From: Amycolatopsis saalfeldensis
GTDB taxonomy: Bacteria > Actinomycetota > Actinomycetes > Mycobacteriales > Pseudonocardiaceae
Length of the DNA stretch: 64,000 nucleotides
Assembly (NCBI RefSeq): GCF_900110575.1
Contig: NZ_FOEF01000020.1
Span: 124,001 to 188,000, forward strand
Reading direction: 5' to 3'
This document shows positions 49,697-57,043 of this stretch, piece by piece (position 1 is the stretch's first letter; each line of letters begins with the position of its first letter). The notes beneath the pieces were generated by a model. It searched no databases. It was not told the origin of the DNA and saw only the letters and a program-made list of their open reading frames with translations. The position numbers and the translations under genes are program-made.

Positions 49697-50056
49697 GTGG
49701 GGATGTTGCAGTCCGGTGGGGGCGCCGGCCTCACCCTCCTGACCACCGTCCGTGACGATGCGCTCGTGCTGGTGACCGCCGCGGGCGAGATCGACGCGGC
49801 GTCGGTCGGCGATTTCCGGCTGGTGCTGGCGCAGGCCTGCGGGGTGGGGGACAAGCTGGTGGTCGACCTCTCCCGGGTCCGGTTCCTCAGCTGTGCCGGG
49901 CTTCGTGCGCTGGAAGAGGCCAGCCGGGAGCGGCCCGCGCTGTCCGTCGTCGCCACTGGCCGGCTGGTGTTGCGCGCGTTCGACGTCTCCGGCGTCGGCG
50001 ATGCTGTGGACGTCCGCCCGCGGCTCACGGAAGCGTGCGCCTTCGCCCGAGCGTGA
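49697..50056 (+). CDS. STAS-domain anti-sigma factor antagonist-like protein
   Basis: 119 aa single STAS domain (VLVTAAGEIDAASVGDFRLVL; VVDLSRVRFLSCAGLRALEEA). In SpoIIAA/RsbV-type antagonists the serine of the DSxG/GSAG loop is phosphorylated; here the loop reads LSCAG, with Cys where the phosphoacceptor Ser is expected. It may be constitutively active or use the neighbouring Ser. Start GTG 49697 or ATG 49703. No anti-sigma kinase gene is adjacent. Confidence 0.85.
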   Translation: MGMLQSGGGAGLTLLTTVRDDALVLVTAAGEIDAASVGDFRLVLAQACGVGDKLVVDLSRVRFLSCAGLRALEEASRERPALSVVATGRLVLRAFDVSGVGDAVDVRPRLTEACAFARA

Positions 50057-50167
50057 CTTTCCGTCACCGTCGGCCGGACGAGTGGTGCTGACGGCCCGAG
50101 GTGGCGCGGACCCGGATCCTGGGTACCCCGAGGGAGGGGGAAACCGAGGAATTCGAGGTGATCCGAG

Positions 50168-50551
50168 ATGTCCACCGGGAGCAGCACTGTGACCGGCCGG
50201 GCCGGTGTGCGGGCCGGGGGAGCGGCGGGCCTGGCCGTGCTGGCCGGCCTTTACCTGATCATCGGGCCGTGGGTCGCGCGCTTCGGCGGCGCGGCCGAGC
50301 TCGCGGTCAGCAACACCGTGGCCGGGCTGGCGATCATCGCGCTGGCCGCCGTGCGCACCCGTGACACCGGGCCGCAGGCGCTCACCTGGGTCCTGCCGGT
50401 GCTGGGGCTGTGGGCGGCGGTGTCGCCGCTGGTCCTGCGCTACGGCGATGAGACGGTGCCGTCGACGGGCGCGTTCGCGGGCAACGTGATCGCGGGCGTC
50501 GTGGTGGTGCTGTCCGGTGCCGCCCTGCTGTGGCGCCGCCGGGCGGCTTAG
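50168..50551 (+). CDS. SPW-repeat membrane protein
   Basis: 127 aa, four predicted helices in two repeats. Each repeat carries an SPW-like motif: LIIGPWVARFGGAAELAVSNTVAGL and VSPLVLRYGDETVPS with the N-x-x-xG turn. SPW-repeat proteins are small membrane proteins of unknown function. ATG at 50168, 111 bp after the STAS gene. Confidence 0.85.
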   Translation: MSTGSSTVTGRAGVRAGGAAGLAVLAGLYLIIGPWVARFGGAAELAVSNTVAGLAIIALAAVRTRDTGPQALTWVLPVLGLWAAVSPLVLRYGDETVPSTGAFAGNVIAGVVVVLSGAALLWRRRAA

Positions 50552-50658
50552 CTCCGGCCGGGTCCTCCTTCGCCGCCGACGGGGCGAGTGTGTCGACAGC
50601 CGCCGAACTAATCGGATACAGTGCATCCGCTTAGTTGTCCGGCGCGAGGGAGCCCAGC

Positions 50659-52407
50659 ATGGGAAAACGAAGGACGCTGCTTTCGCTGGGCGCCGGACTG
50701 AGCTTGATCGCCGCCACGCTCACCCCGGCCGCGTCGGCCGCGACACCCGGCTCCTGGCAGCCGGACCCGGCCGCGTACGGCGTCAGCGCGCCGGTCACCA
50801 CGGCGGTGCGGATGGACGACGGGGTGCTGATCTCGGCCGAGGTCGTCTACCCGACCGACCCGGCCACCGGGGCTCGCGCCGCCGGCCGGTTCCCGGTCCT
50901 GCTGACCCAGAACCCTTACGGCGCAGGACGTTCCGACCCGGCGAGTGCCGGGGACTACTTCGTGCAGCGCGGTTACATCTACGTCGCCTCCGCGATCCGC
51001 GGCACCGGGGCCTCCGGCGGCCAGGTGTCGTGGTTCGGGCAGCGCCAGGGGCGCGACGGCGCGGCACTGGTCGGCTGGGCCGCGCACCTGGCCGGCTCGG
51101 ACGGCACCGTCGGCCTGGACGGCTGCTCCTACCTCGGCGTCGACCAGTGGTTCACCGCCGCCGCCGTCGGGCCGCGCTCCGCGCTCAAGGCGATCACCCC
51201 GTTCTGCACGGATTCGGACTTCTACCGCGACCTGACCGCCGACGGGGGCATCCCCACGGGGTTCGTCGCCGGCATCGCCCACGGCGAGCCCCGCGGCCCG
51301 CAGGACGACCCGGCCACCGACCCGCAGTCGGTCACCATCGCGCAGCAGGCGAACGGCGGGCCGCGGTCCTACGACAACGAGTACTGGCAGGGCCTCGACG
51401 TCCAGCGGATGATGCCGGCGATCGTGGCCAACGGCGTGCCCGCGCTGACCGAGGCCGGCTGGCGGGACCTGTTCCCCGGCGGCAATCTCGGGGCCTACGT
51501 CGCCGCGCAGAACGCCTACTTCCACCGGCCGCTGACGGCTCCGGTCACCGCGGGCGAACCGGTCACCGGCCGGTACCAGGCGATCGTCGGGCCGTGGACG
51601 CACGGGGAGAACGTCGACGGGGCCACGCTGCAGAACCTCCGGCTCGAGTGGTTCGACACCTGGCTCAAGGGACAGCGCACCGGCATGGCCGACACCGCGA
51701 CGCCCCTGCACCTGTTCGAGAACACCGCCGGCCGCTGGGTCGACACGGCCGCCTGGCCACCGGCGCGCAGCGCGGCCACCTACTACCTCGGCGACGGCAC
51801 GCTGAGCCCGGCCAAACCCGCCGCCGGAACCGGCACGCTCAGCTGGGCACCGGCCACTTCGGCGAACAGCCTGACCTACACCAGCGCTCCGCTGACCAGC
51901 CCGGCGGTGCTGGACGGGCCGTCGGGCGTGACCGTGTACGCGGCGTCGACCGCGCCCGAAGTCCAGCTGACGGCGACGTTGAACGTCATCGCCGCCGACG
52001 GGACCGTGGTCAAGCAGGCCGACGGCGTACTGCTGGGCAGCCAGCGCCGGCTCGACCCGGCGCTGAGCTGGTACGGCGGCAACGGCGCGCTGCTCCAGCC
52101 GGCGCACCCGTTCACCCGCGCCGCCCGGCAGCCCGTGGTGCCCGGCCAGGTCACCCGCTACGACCTCTCGCTGCTGGCGAACTTCACCCGGATCGACGCA
52201 GGCGAGCGGATCCAGCTCGTGCTGAACAGCCAGGCGCCGGCGAACTTCCACCTGCCGGTCGTGCCGACCCCGCAGGAGCTGGCGGGCTTGACCGGCGGGG
52301 CCTACACCGTGGCGCACGGGCCGGTCTTCGCCTCCGCGCTGAACCTGCCGCTGGCCGGGCCGGGGCTGTTCCGGACCAGCCCGGTCGACTGGGGGCCGCC
52401 CGCCTGA
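50659..52407 (+). CDS. Secreted CocE/NonD-family hydrolase (X-Pro dipeptidyl-peptidase S15 fold)
   Basis: 582-aa serine hydrolase with a Sec signal peptide (MGKRRTLLSLGAGLSLIAATLTPAASAA, given here by its 28 residues' role: residues 1-28). S15 landmarks: DGVLISAEVVYPTDP, GYIYVASAIRGTGASGG, nucleophile GLDGCSYLGVDQW near residue 158, and a C-terminal jelly-roll domain (VTRYDLSLLANFTRIDAGERIQL). Likely esterase or acyl-amino-acid hydrolase. ATG at 50659 with GGGAG upstream is chosen over one 8 codons earlier. Confidence 0.9.
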   Translation: MGKRRTLLSLGAGLSLIAATLTPAASAATPGSWQPDPAAYGVSAPVTTAVRMDDGVLISAEVVYPTDPATGARAAGRFPVLLTQNPYGAGRSDPASAGDYFVQRGYIYVASAIRGTGASGGQVSWFGQRQGRDGAALVGWAAHLAGSDGTVGLDGCSYLGVDQWFTAAAVGPRSALKAITPFCTDSDFYRDLTADGGIPTGFVAGIAHGEPRGPQDDPATDPQSVTIAQQANGGPRSYDNEYWQGLDVQRMMPAIVANGVPALTEAGWRDLFPGGNLGAYVAAQNAYFHRPLTAPVTAGEPVTGRYQAIVGPWTHGENVDGATLQNLRLEWFDTWLKGQRTGMADTATPLHLFENTAGRWVDTAAWPPARSAATYYLGDGTLSPAKPAAGTGTLSWAPATSANSLTYTSAPLTSPAVLDGPSGVTVYAASTAPEVQLTATLNVIAADGTVVKQADGVLLGSQRRLDPALSWYGGNGALLQPAHPFTRAARQPVVPGQVTRYDLSLLANFTRIDAGERIQLVLNSQAPANFHLPVVPTPQELAGLTGGAYTVAHGPVFASALNLPLAGPGLFRTSPVDWGPPA

Positions 52408-52437
52408 GCGCGGGCCAGGAGCTGTCCGGTGAGTCAT

Positions 52438-52561
52438 CGGAGCAAGGGAACGGTCGCGGCGGTGGTAGGTGACCTGTTTGGTGTGGCGGGTGGCGAGGCC
52501 TCGGGGTTGCTCGGGCCGGTTGAAGGACCGTTCCGAACCCCAACCACTTGCAGGACACGCT
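52438..52561 (-). pseudogene. IS5-family transposase C-terminal remnant
   Basis: On the minus strand a short frame reads ERSFNRPEQPRGLATRHTK followed by TYHRRDRSLA, close to the ERCFNRLKQ-RG-ATRYDK end of IS5-group transposases. The remainder of the gene is gone. The segment from 52538 (AGTGGTTGGGG..., ending GAGCGTGTCCT next to the tetR stop) may be an old IS terminus. It abuts the 3' end of tetR exactly. Confidence 0.7.
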
Positions 52562-53239
52562 CTAGGCGCGGCGTTTCCGGTGCTGAGCCGCGTGGGTGCT
52601 GCTGGCGACGAGCGCGGACTCGACGGTCCCGTGGGCCGTGCCGCTGCCGGGCAAAGCCGGCGTGCCGGGCCGCGCGCGCAGGCCGTCGAGCATGATCCGC
52701 AGGTAGCGCCGCCACAGCTCGGGCGTTCCGGTGTGGTCGGTGACCGCGCCGACCATCAGCTGCAGGATCGGGAAATCGGCCGGGCCGACGTCCGGCCGCA
52801 GCTTGCCCTGCTGCTGGGCCCTGGCGATCAGGACGTCGACCGCGGTGTCCACCCGGTCGCGCACCTGTCGCTGCCGTTGCGGGCCGCGGCCGGTGCCGAG
52901 CATGACCTCGCGCAGCCCGCGGTCGAACGCCTGGTCCTCGCACACCTTCTCGAGCGCGGTGGACAGCCCGGTCCAGGCGTCCGGTTCGGCCAGCGCTTCG
53001 GTCAGGGCGCGGTCGACTTTCCCGACCATGTCGTCGAACAGCGCGTCGATCAGTTCTTCCTTGTCGGCGAAGCGCCGGTACACGGTGCCGACGCCGACGC
53101 CGGCGTGGTGCGCGACGTCGTTGAGGGTGGCGGCGACCCCGTGGTCGCGGAACACCTCCCGGGCCGCGGCCAGGATGCGCTGCCGGTTGCGCTCGGCGTC
53201 CTTGCGCAGCGGGGGGCGGTTTTCGTGATCAGCCGGCAC
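52562..53239 (-). CDS. TetR-family transcriptional regulator
   Basis: 225 aa. N-terminal HTH (RQRILAAAREVFRDHGVAATLNDVAHHAGVGVGTVYRRFADKEELIDALFDD) and a helical ligand-binding domain (TetR_C, SBD-like type). The C-terminal 30 residues look extra and basic; the IS5 remnant begins at its stop codon, so the tail may have been altered by the insertion. Targets unknown; it reads away from the LigD-like gene, which is on the same strand upstream. Confidence 0.9.
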   Translation of the reverse strand: MPADHENRPPLRKDAERNRQRILAAAREVFRDHGVAATLNDVAHHAGVGVGTVYRRFADKEELIDALFDDMVGKVDRALTEALAEPDAWTGLSTALEKVCEDQAFDRGLREVMLGTGRGPQRQRQVRDRVDTAVDVLIARAQQQGKLRPDVGPADFPILQLMVGAVTDHTGTPELWRRYLRIMLDGLRARPGTPALPGSGTAHGTVESALVASSTHAAQHRKRRA

Positions 53240-53250
53240 AGGTTTCGAGT

Positions 53251-54294
53251 CTATCGGGCCCCGGTGCGCCCGTGACGGATGTCGATCCAGTCGTCGTTGG
53301 CCAGGCCTGGGCGGTACGGGCTGTCGCGGCGTTTCGCGATGATGCCGGCCAGCCCGTGATCGCGGCTCGCGCGGGCGACCGCGGCGCCGTCACCGGGGTG
53401 GCTGGGCGGCACCTGCCAGTGCGGGCCGGCCAGGCCGAGCCCGTCGAGCAGCGCCCGCCGCTCGTGGTGCGGCGAGGACAGCAGCGACCGGAAATCCAGG
53501 TGCAGCACGTCGGTGACGAGGTAGAACACCGGGTGCCGGTGCCGCAGCCCGCGGGCCTCGCCGCCGTCGGCCGCCGCCCGGCGCCGGAGCCCGTCCGGGT
53601 CCGGGGCGCCGGCGGCGAACACGACGATTTCCCCGTCCAGCAACGCTTCCCTCGCGCCGAGCTGGGCGCCGAGGCCCCGCAGCTCGGGGAAGCGGGAGGT
53701 GACCTCTTCGCCCGTCTCGTCGAACGCGGTGATCCGGCCGCCGGTCACGCGCAGGATCGTGCGGAGGCCCGGCCACGCGAACTCGTAGGCCCAGTCCCCG
53801 TCCTCGGCCGCGCCCGGCAGCGGGCCCGGCCGCGCGGGCATCGGCGCGAGGAACCGGGGCGTGACCTCGTGCCCGTCCTCGGCCGGGTCGAGCCGGGTGA
53901 GCTTCCAGGCGTTGCCGGCGGCCGGGTCGTCGCGGTGGACCAGGGAGTAGCGCCCACGCAGCCGTTCGCCCTGCAGGACGACCTCGACGCGGCGGTCGTT
54001 CCAGTGCAGCGCCTCGTAAGCGCCGTGGTCCCAGACCTCGGCGTCGTCGGTGTACTCCGGCGGCTGGTCGTCGATCCGCACCGCGAGCCGGACCTCCTCG
54101 GGCGCCCGGGGCACCGCGCGCGGCACGGTCCAGGAGACGAGCACGCCTTCGCGCTCCAGCCGGAGATTCCAGTGCGGCTGCGGGGTTCGCTGCTCGTGGA
54201 CCACGAACCGGCCGCCCCGCGCGGCGGGCCGCTCCGGCGGCGGTTCGGTTTCCCGGCCACGCCTTCGCCGGTACTCGGCCAGCTCGTCGACCAC
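53251..54294 (-). CDS. LigD-like protein: degenerate phosphoesterase plus degenerate ligase domain
   Basis: 347 aa. Residues 30-135 match the LigD 3'-phosphoesterase domain and 150-345 the ATP-dependent ligase adenylation domain (LLDGEIVVF motif III; GIIAKRRDSPYRPG motif V). Key residues are missing: the PE segment reads FVVHEQRTPQPHWNLRLE, with Gln for the first His and Asn for the Asp; ligase motif I reads YEFAWPG where the AMP-accepting Lys of ExKxDG should be. The domain after the adenylation part is also absent. Probably a pseudoenzyme or DNA-end-binding accessory factor. GTG start at 54294 is tentative. Confidence 0.8.
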   Translation of the reverse strand: MVDELAEYRRRRGRETEPPPERPAARGGRFVVHEQRTPQPHWNLRLEREGVLVSWTVPRAVPRAPEEVRLAVRIDDQPPEYTDDAEVWDHGAYEALHWNDRRVEVVLQGERLRGRYSLVHRDDPAAGNAWKLTRLDPAEDGHEVTPRFLAPMPARPGPLPGAAEDGDWAYEFAWPGLRTILRVTGGRITAFDETGEEVTSRFPELRGLGAQLGAREALLDGEIVVFAAGAPDPDGLRRRAAADGGEARGLRHRHPVFYLVTDVLHLDFRSLLSSPHHERRALLDGLGLAGPHWQVPPSHPGDGAAVARASRDHGLAGIIAKRRDSPYRPGLANDDWIDIRHGRTGAR

Positions 54295-54343
54295 CGCGGG
54301 GCACCCCCGTCCACGTTCGGGAGCCGCCAGCCTAGCCGGTCGG

Positions 54344-55096
54344 TCAGTCGCCGAGCACCTGCTCCAGCCACGCCTGCCACGCCTTGCCCTGCTGCGCCGC
54401 ATCGGCGGTGCCCGAGAACAGGTGATGGCCGGCGGCGATCGTCATGCCCAGCGGCCAGCGGCCGTGGAAGCGCAGCAACGCGTCCGGCGTCCGGATGCCG
54501 GCGTACTGCGGTGTCGTGTAGTCCAGGACGCCCTCGATCGGCGGGAGGCCGTCGACGGTGAACCGCACCGCCTGGCCCAGGACCGGCTCCGCGGGCAGGC
54601 CCAGCGCGTCGAGCAGCTTGGGCCAGGCGGCGGCTTCGGCGGAGGCGGCGGGGCCGTCCGCGATCACGTACTCCGCGCTGCCGCCGGGGAAGTGCGCGAG
54701 GTACTGGCCGAGGGTGTGCAGGTACATGTCCCAGCCGATGGCGAAGCTCTCGTGGTACTCGTCGCCCCAGTCGCGGTTGGTGAAGCTGTGGTGGATGAAG
54801 CGCAGGATGGAGGCACCGCCGTCCGCGGCTTCGATGAGGTACTCGAAGGCGTCGAAGCCGCCGTCCTCGGCCGGCGCGCTGCGATAGGCGAAGCGGCGCG
54901 GCGGCTCCCACGCGGTGATTTCGGCTTCGCTCTCGAAGCCGCCCATGGCGAAGCGGATCTTCCGCGCCTCGCCGTCCACCTCGTGCTTGCCCATGAACCA
55001 CGAGTCGATCCCGGGCCCCGTGGCCACCGCGTCCCACACCCGCTCCGGCTCCGCCGGGAGCCGCACCTCCTTGGCCACCTCGAACTCGCGTGCCAT
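54344..55096 (-). CDS. SRPBCC/AHSA1-family START-fold protein
   Basis: 250 aa with the AHSA1-type fold: EFEVAKEVRLPAEPERVWDAVATGPGIDSWFMG, IRFAMGGFESEAEITAWEPPRRFAYRS, and WGDEYHESFAIGWDMYLHTLGQYLAHFPG. A C-terminal 70-residue extension goes beyond the usual 150-aa domain. Members bind hydrophobic ligands or act as Hsp90-activator-like proteins; many sit beside an ArsR gene, but none is here. ATG at 55096; divergent from the PoxB-like gene. Confidence 0.87.
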   Translation of the reverse strand: MAREFEVAKEVRLPAEPERVWDAVATGPGIDSWFMGKHEVDGEARKIRFAMGGFESEAEITAWEPPRRFAYRSAPAEDGGFDAFEYLIEAADGGASILRFIHHSFTNRDWGDEYHESFAIGWDMYLHTLGQYLAHFPGGSAEYVIADGPAASAEAAAWPKLLDALGLPAEPVLGQAVRFTVDGLPPIEGVLDYTTPQYAGIRTPDALLRFHGRWPLGMTIAAGHHLFSGTADAAQQGKAWQAWLEQVLGD

Positions 55097-55222
55097 GACC
55101 GTTTCCTCCTCGTTCGCCGAAGTCCCACCGTGCCATTGACAATAATATCTGTCAAGGGAGGCGGCGGCCTCCCGTGATCGGTGCCAGACTGGCGGCCGAC
55201 CGACCAGAAGGGGACCAGCACC

Positions 55223-56971
55223 ATGCCGACTGTCGCCGAACAGCTCATCGACGTCCTCGTCCAGTCCGGGGTGCGCCGGATCTACGGGGTGGTGGGCGAC
55301 AGCCTCAACCCCGTGGTCGACGCCGTCCGCCGCACCGGCGGCTCGGCGCGCGGCGGCATCGACTGGATCCACGTGCGCAACGAGGAGGCGGGTGCCTTCG
55401 CCGCGGCCGCCGAAGCGCAGCTGACCGGCACGCTCGCGGTGTGCGCGGGCAGCTGCGGACCGGGCAACCTGCACCTGCTGCAAGGGGTCTACGACGCGCA
55501 CCGCTCGGGCGCGCCGGTGCTCGCGATCGCGTCGCACATCCCGTCGGCGCAGATCGGCACGGGGTTCTTCCAGGAGACGCACCCGGAGCGGCTGTTCGCC
55601 GAATGCTCGCACTACTGCGAGATGGTCAGCTCACCCGAGCAGATGCCGCGGCTCGCGCGCATCGCCGTGCAGAACGCGGTGGGCCGCCGCGGCGCCGCCG
55701 TGCTCGTGCTGCCCGGCGACGTCTCGCACGAGTCCGCGGCGCAGCCCACCGGCGAGTGCTGGTCGCTGCCCAGCCCGCCGGCGATCCTGCCCGCCGCCGC
55801 GGACGTCGACCGGCTGGTGGAGCGGGTGAACCGCGCCGAGAAGGTGATGATCATGGCCGGCGCGGGCTGCCGCGCCGCGCACGCCGACGTGCTCGCGCTC
55901 GCCGAGGCGGTGGGCGCGCCGGTCGGGCATTCCTTGCGGGGCAAGGAGTTCGTGCAGTACGACAACCCGTTCGACGTCGGCATGAGCGGCCTGCTCGGCT
56001 ACGGCGCCTGTTACGAGGCCATGCACGAGGCCGACCTCGTCCTGCTGCTCGGCACCGACTTCCCGTACGACACCTTCCTCCCGCAGCGCAACACGGTGCA
56101 GGTGGACATCGACGCGGCGCGCATCGGCCGCCGGTCGGTGCTCGAGTTCGGCGTGCTCGGCGACGTCGGGGAGACGATCCGCGCGGCGCTGCCGCGGCTC
56201 GCCCGCAAGCCGGACCGCTCGTTCCTGAACGCCATGCTGCGCAAGCACGAGCGAGGCCTGCAACGCACCGTCGACACCTACACCAAGGACGTCGCCCAGC
56301 AGGTCCCGCTGCACCCGGAGTACGTCGCCGACATCCTCGACGAGGAGGCGGCCGAAGACGCGGTGTTCACTGTGGACACCGGGATGTGCAACGTCTGGGC
56401 CGCCCGCTACCTCACCCCGAACGGGCGGCGCCGGCTGATCGGCTCGTTCGTGCACGGCAGCATGGCCAACGCGCTGCCGCACGCGATCGGCGCGCAGACC
56501 GCCGACCCCGGCCGCCAGGTCGTCGCGATGTGCGGCGACGGCGGGCTGGCCATGCTGCTGGGCGAGCTGCTCACGCTCAAGACCCACGCGCTGCCGGTGA
56601 AAGCCGTGGTGTTCAACAACTCCTCGCTCGGCATGGTGAAGCTGGAGATGCTCGTGGACGGCCTGCCGGACTTCGGCACCGACCACGACCAGGTGGACTT
56701 CGCCGCGCTGGCCAAGGCCGCCGGGCTGCACTCCCGCCGGGTCGAGAAGCCCGGCGACGTCCGCGACGGCATCCGCGAGATCCTGGCCCACGACGGCCCC
56801 GCGGTGCTCGACGTGGTGACCGACCCGAACGCGCTGTCCATCCCGCCGAACATCACCGCTTCGCAGGTGCGCGGCTTCGCGCTCGCCGCCAGCCGGACGG
56901 TGCTCGGCGGCGGGGTGGGGAAGATGCTGCAGCTGGCCAAGTCCAACCTGCGCAACATCCCGCGGCCCTGA
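55223..56971 (+). CDS. Thiamine-diphosphate enzyme, pyruvate dehydrogenase (quinone)/pyruvate oxidase-like
   Basis: 582 aa. TPP_enzyme_N (VAEQLIDVLVQSGVRRIYGVVGDSLNPVVDAV; catalytic Glu in RNEEAGAFAAAAEAQLTG), central domain (VMIMAGAGCRAAHADVLALAEAVGAPVGHSL), and C-terminal TPP-binding GDGGLAMLLGELLTLKTHALPVKAVVFNNS. Closest to PoxB-type pyruvate oxidases or dehydrogenases; acetolactate synthase is less likely. ATG at 55223. A bidirectional terminator separates it from the ABC exporter. Confidence 0.92.
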   Translation: MPTVAEQLIDVLVQSGVRRIYGVVGDSLNPVVDAVRRTGGSARGGIDWIHVRNEEAGAFAAAAEAQLTGTLAVCAGSCGPGNLHLLQGVYDAHRSGAPVLAIASHIPSAQIGTGFFQETHPERLFAECSHYCEMVSSPEQMPRLARIAVQNAVGRRGAAVLVLPGDVSHESAAQPTGECWSLPSPPAILPAAADVDRLVERVNRAEKVMIMAGAGCRAAHADVLALAEAVGAPVGHSLRGKEFVQYDNPFDVGMSGLLGYGACYEAMHEADLVLLLGTDFPYDTFLPQRNTVQVDIDAARIGRRSVLEFGVLGDVGETIRAALPRLARKPDRSFLNAMLRKHERGLQRTVDTYTKDVAQQVPLHPEYVADILDEEAAEDAVFTVDTGMCNVWAARYLTPNGRRRLIGSFVHGSMANALPHAIGAQTADPGRQVVAMCGDGGLAMLLGELLTLKTHALPVKAVVFNNSSLGMVKLEMLVDGLPDFGTDHDQVDFAALAKAAGLHSRRVEKPGDVRDGIREILAHDGPAVLDVVTDPNALSIPPNITASQVRGFALAASRTVLGGGVGKMLQLAKSNLRNIPRP

Positions 56972-56991
56972 ACCCCTGACGGGCACGGCGA

Positions 56992-57025
56992 AACGCCCGG
57001 GGCCACCGAAGCGGCCCCGGGCGTT
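56992..57025. terminator. Bidirectional terminator between convergent genes
   Basis: AACGCCCGGGGCC pairs with GGCCCCGGGCGTT around ACCGAAGC, between the PoxB-like stop and the ABC exporter stop. Confidence 0.8.
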
Positions 57026-57043
57026 CGTGTCCTCTGTGGAGGG

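Noticed and set aside
53251..54294. Functional LigD partner of Ku
   Set aside because: Catalytic residues of both visible domains are missing and no polymerase domain is present, so it is described as degenerate.
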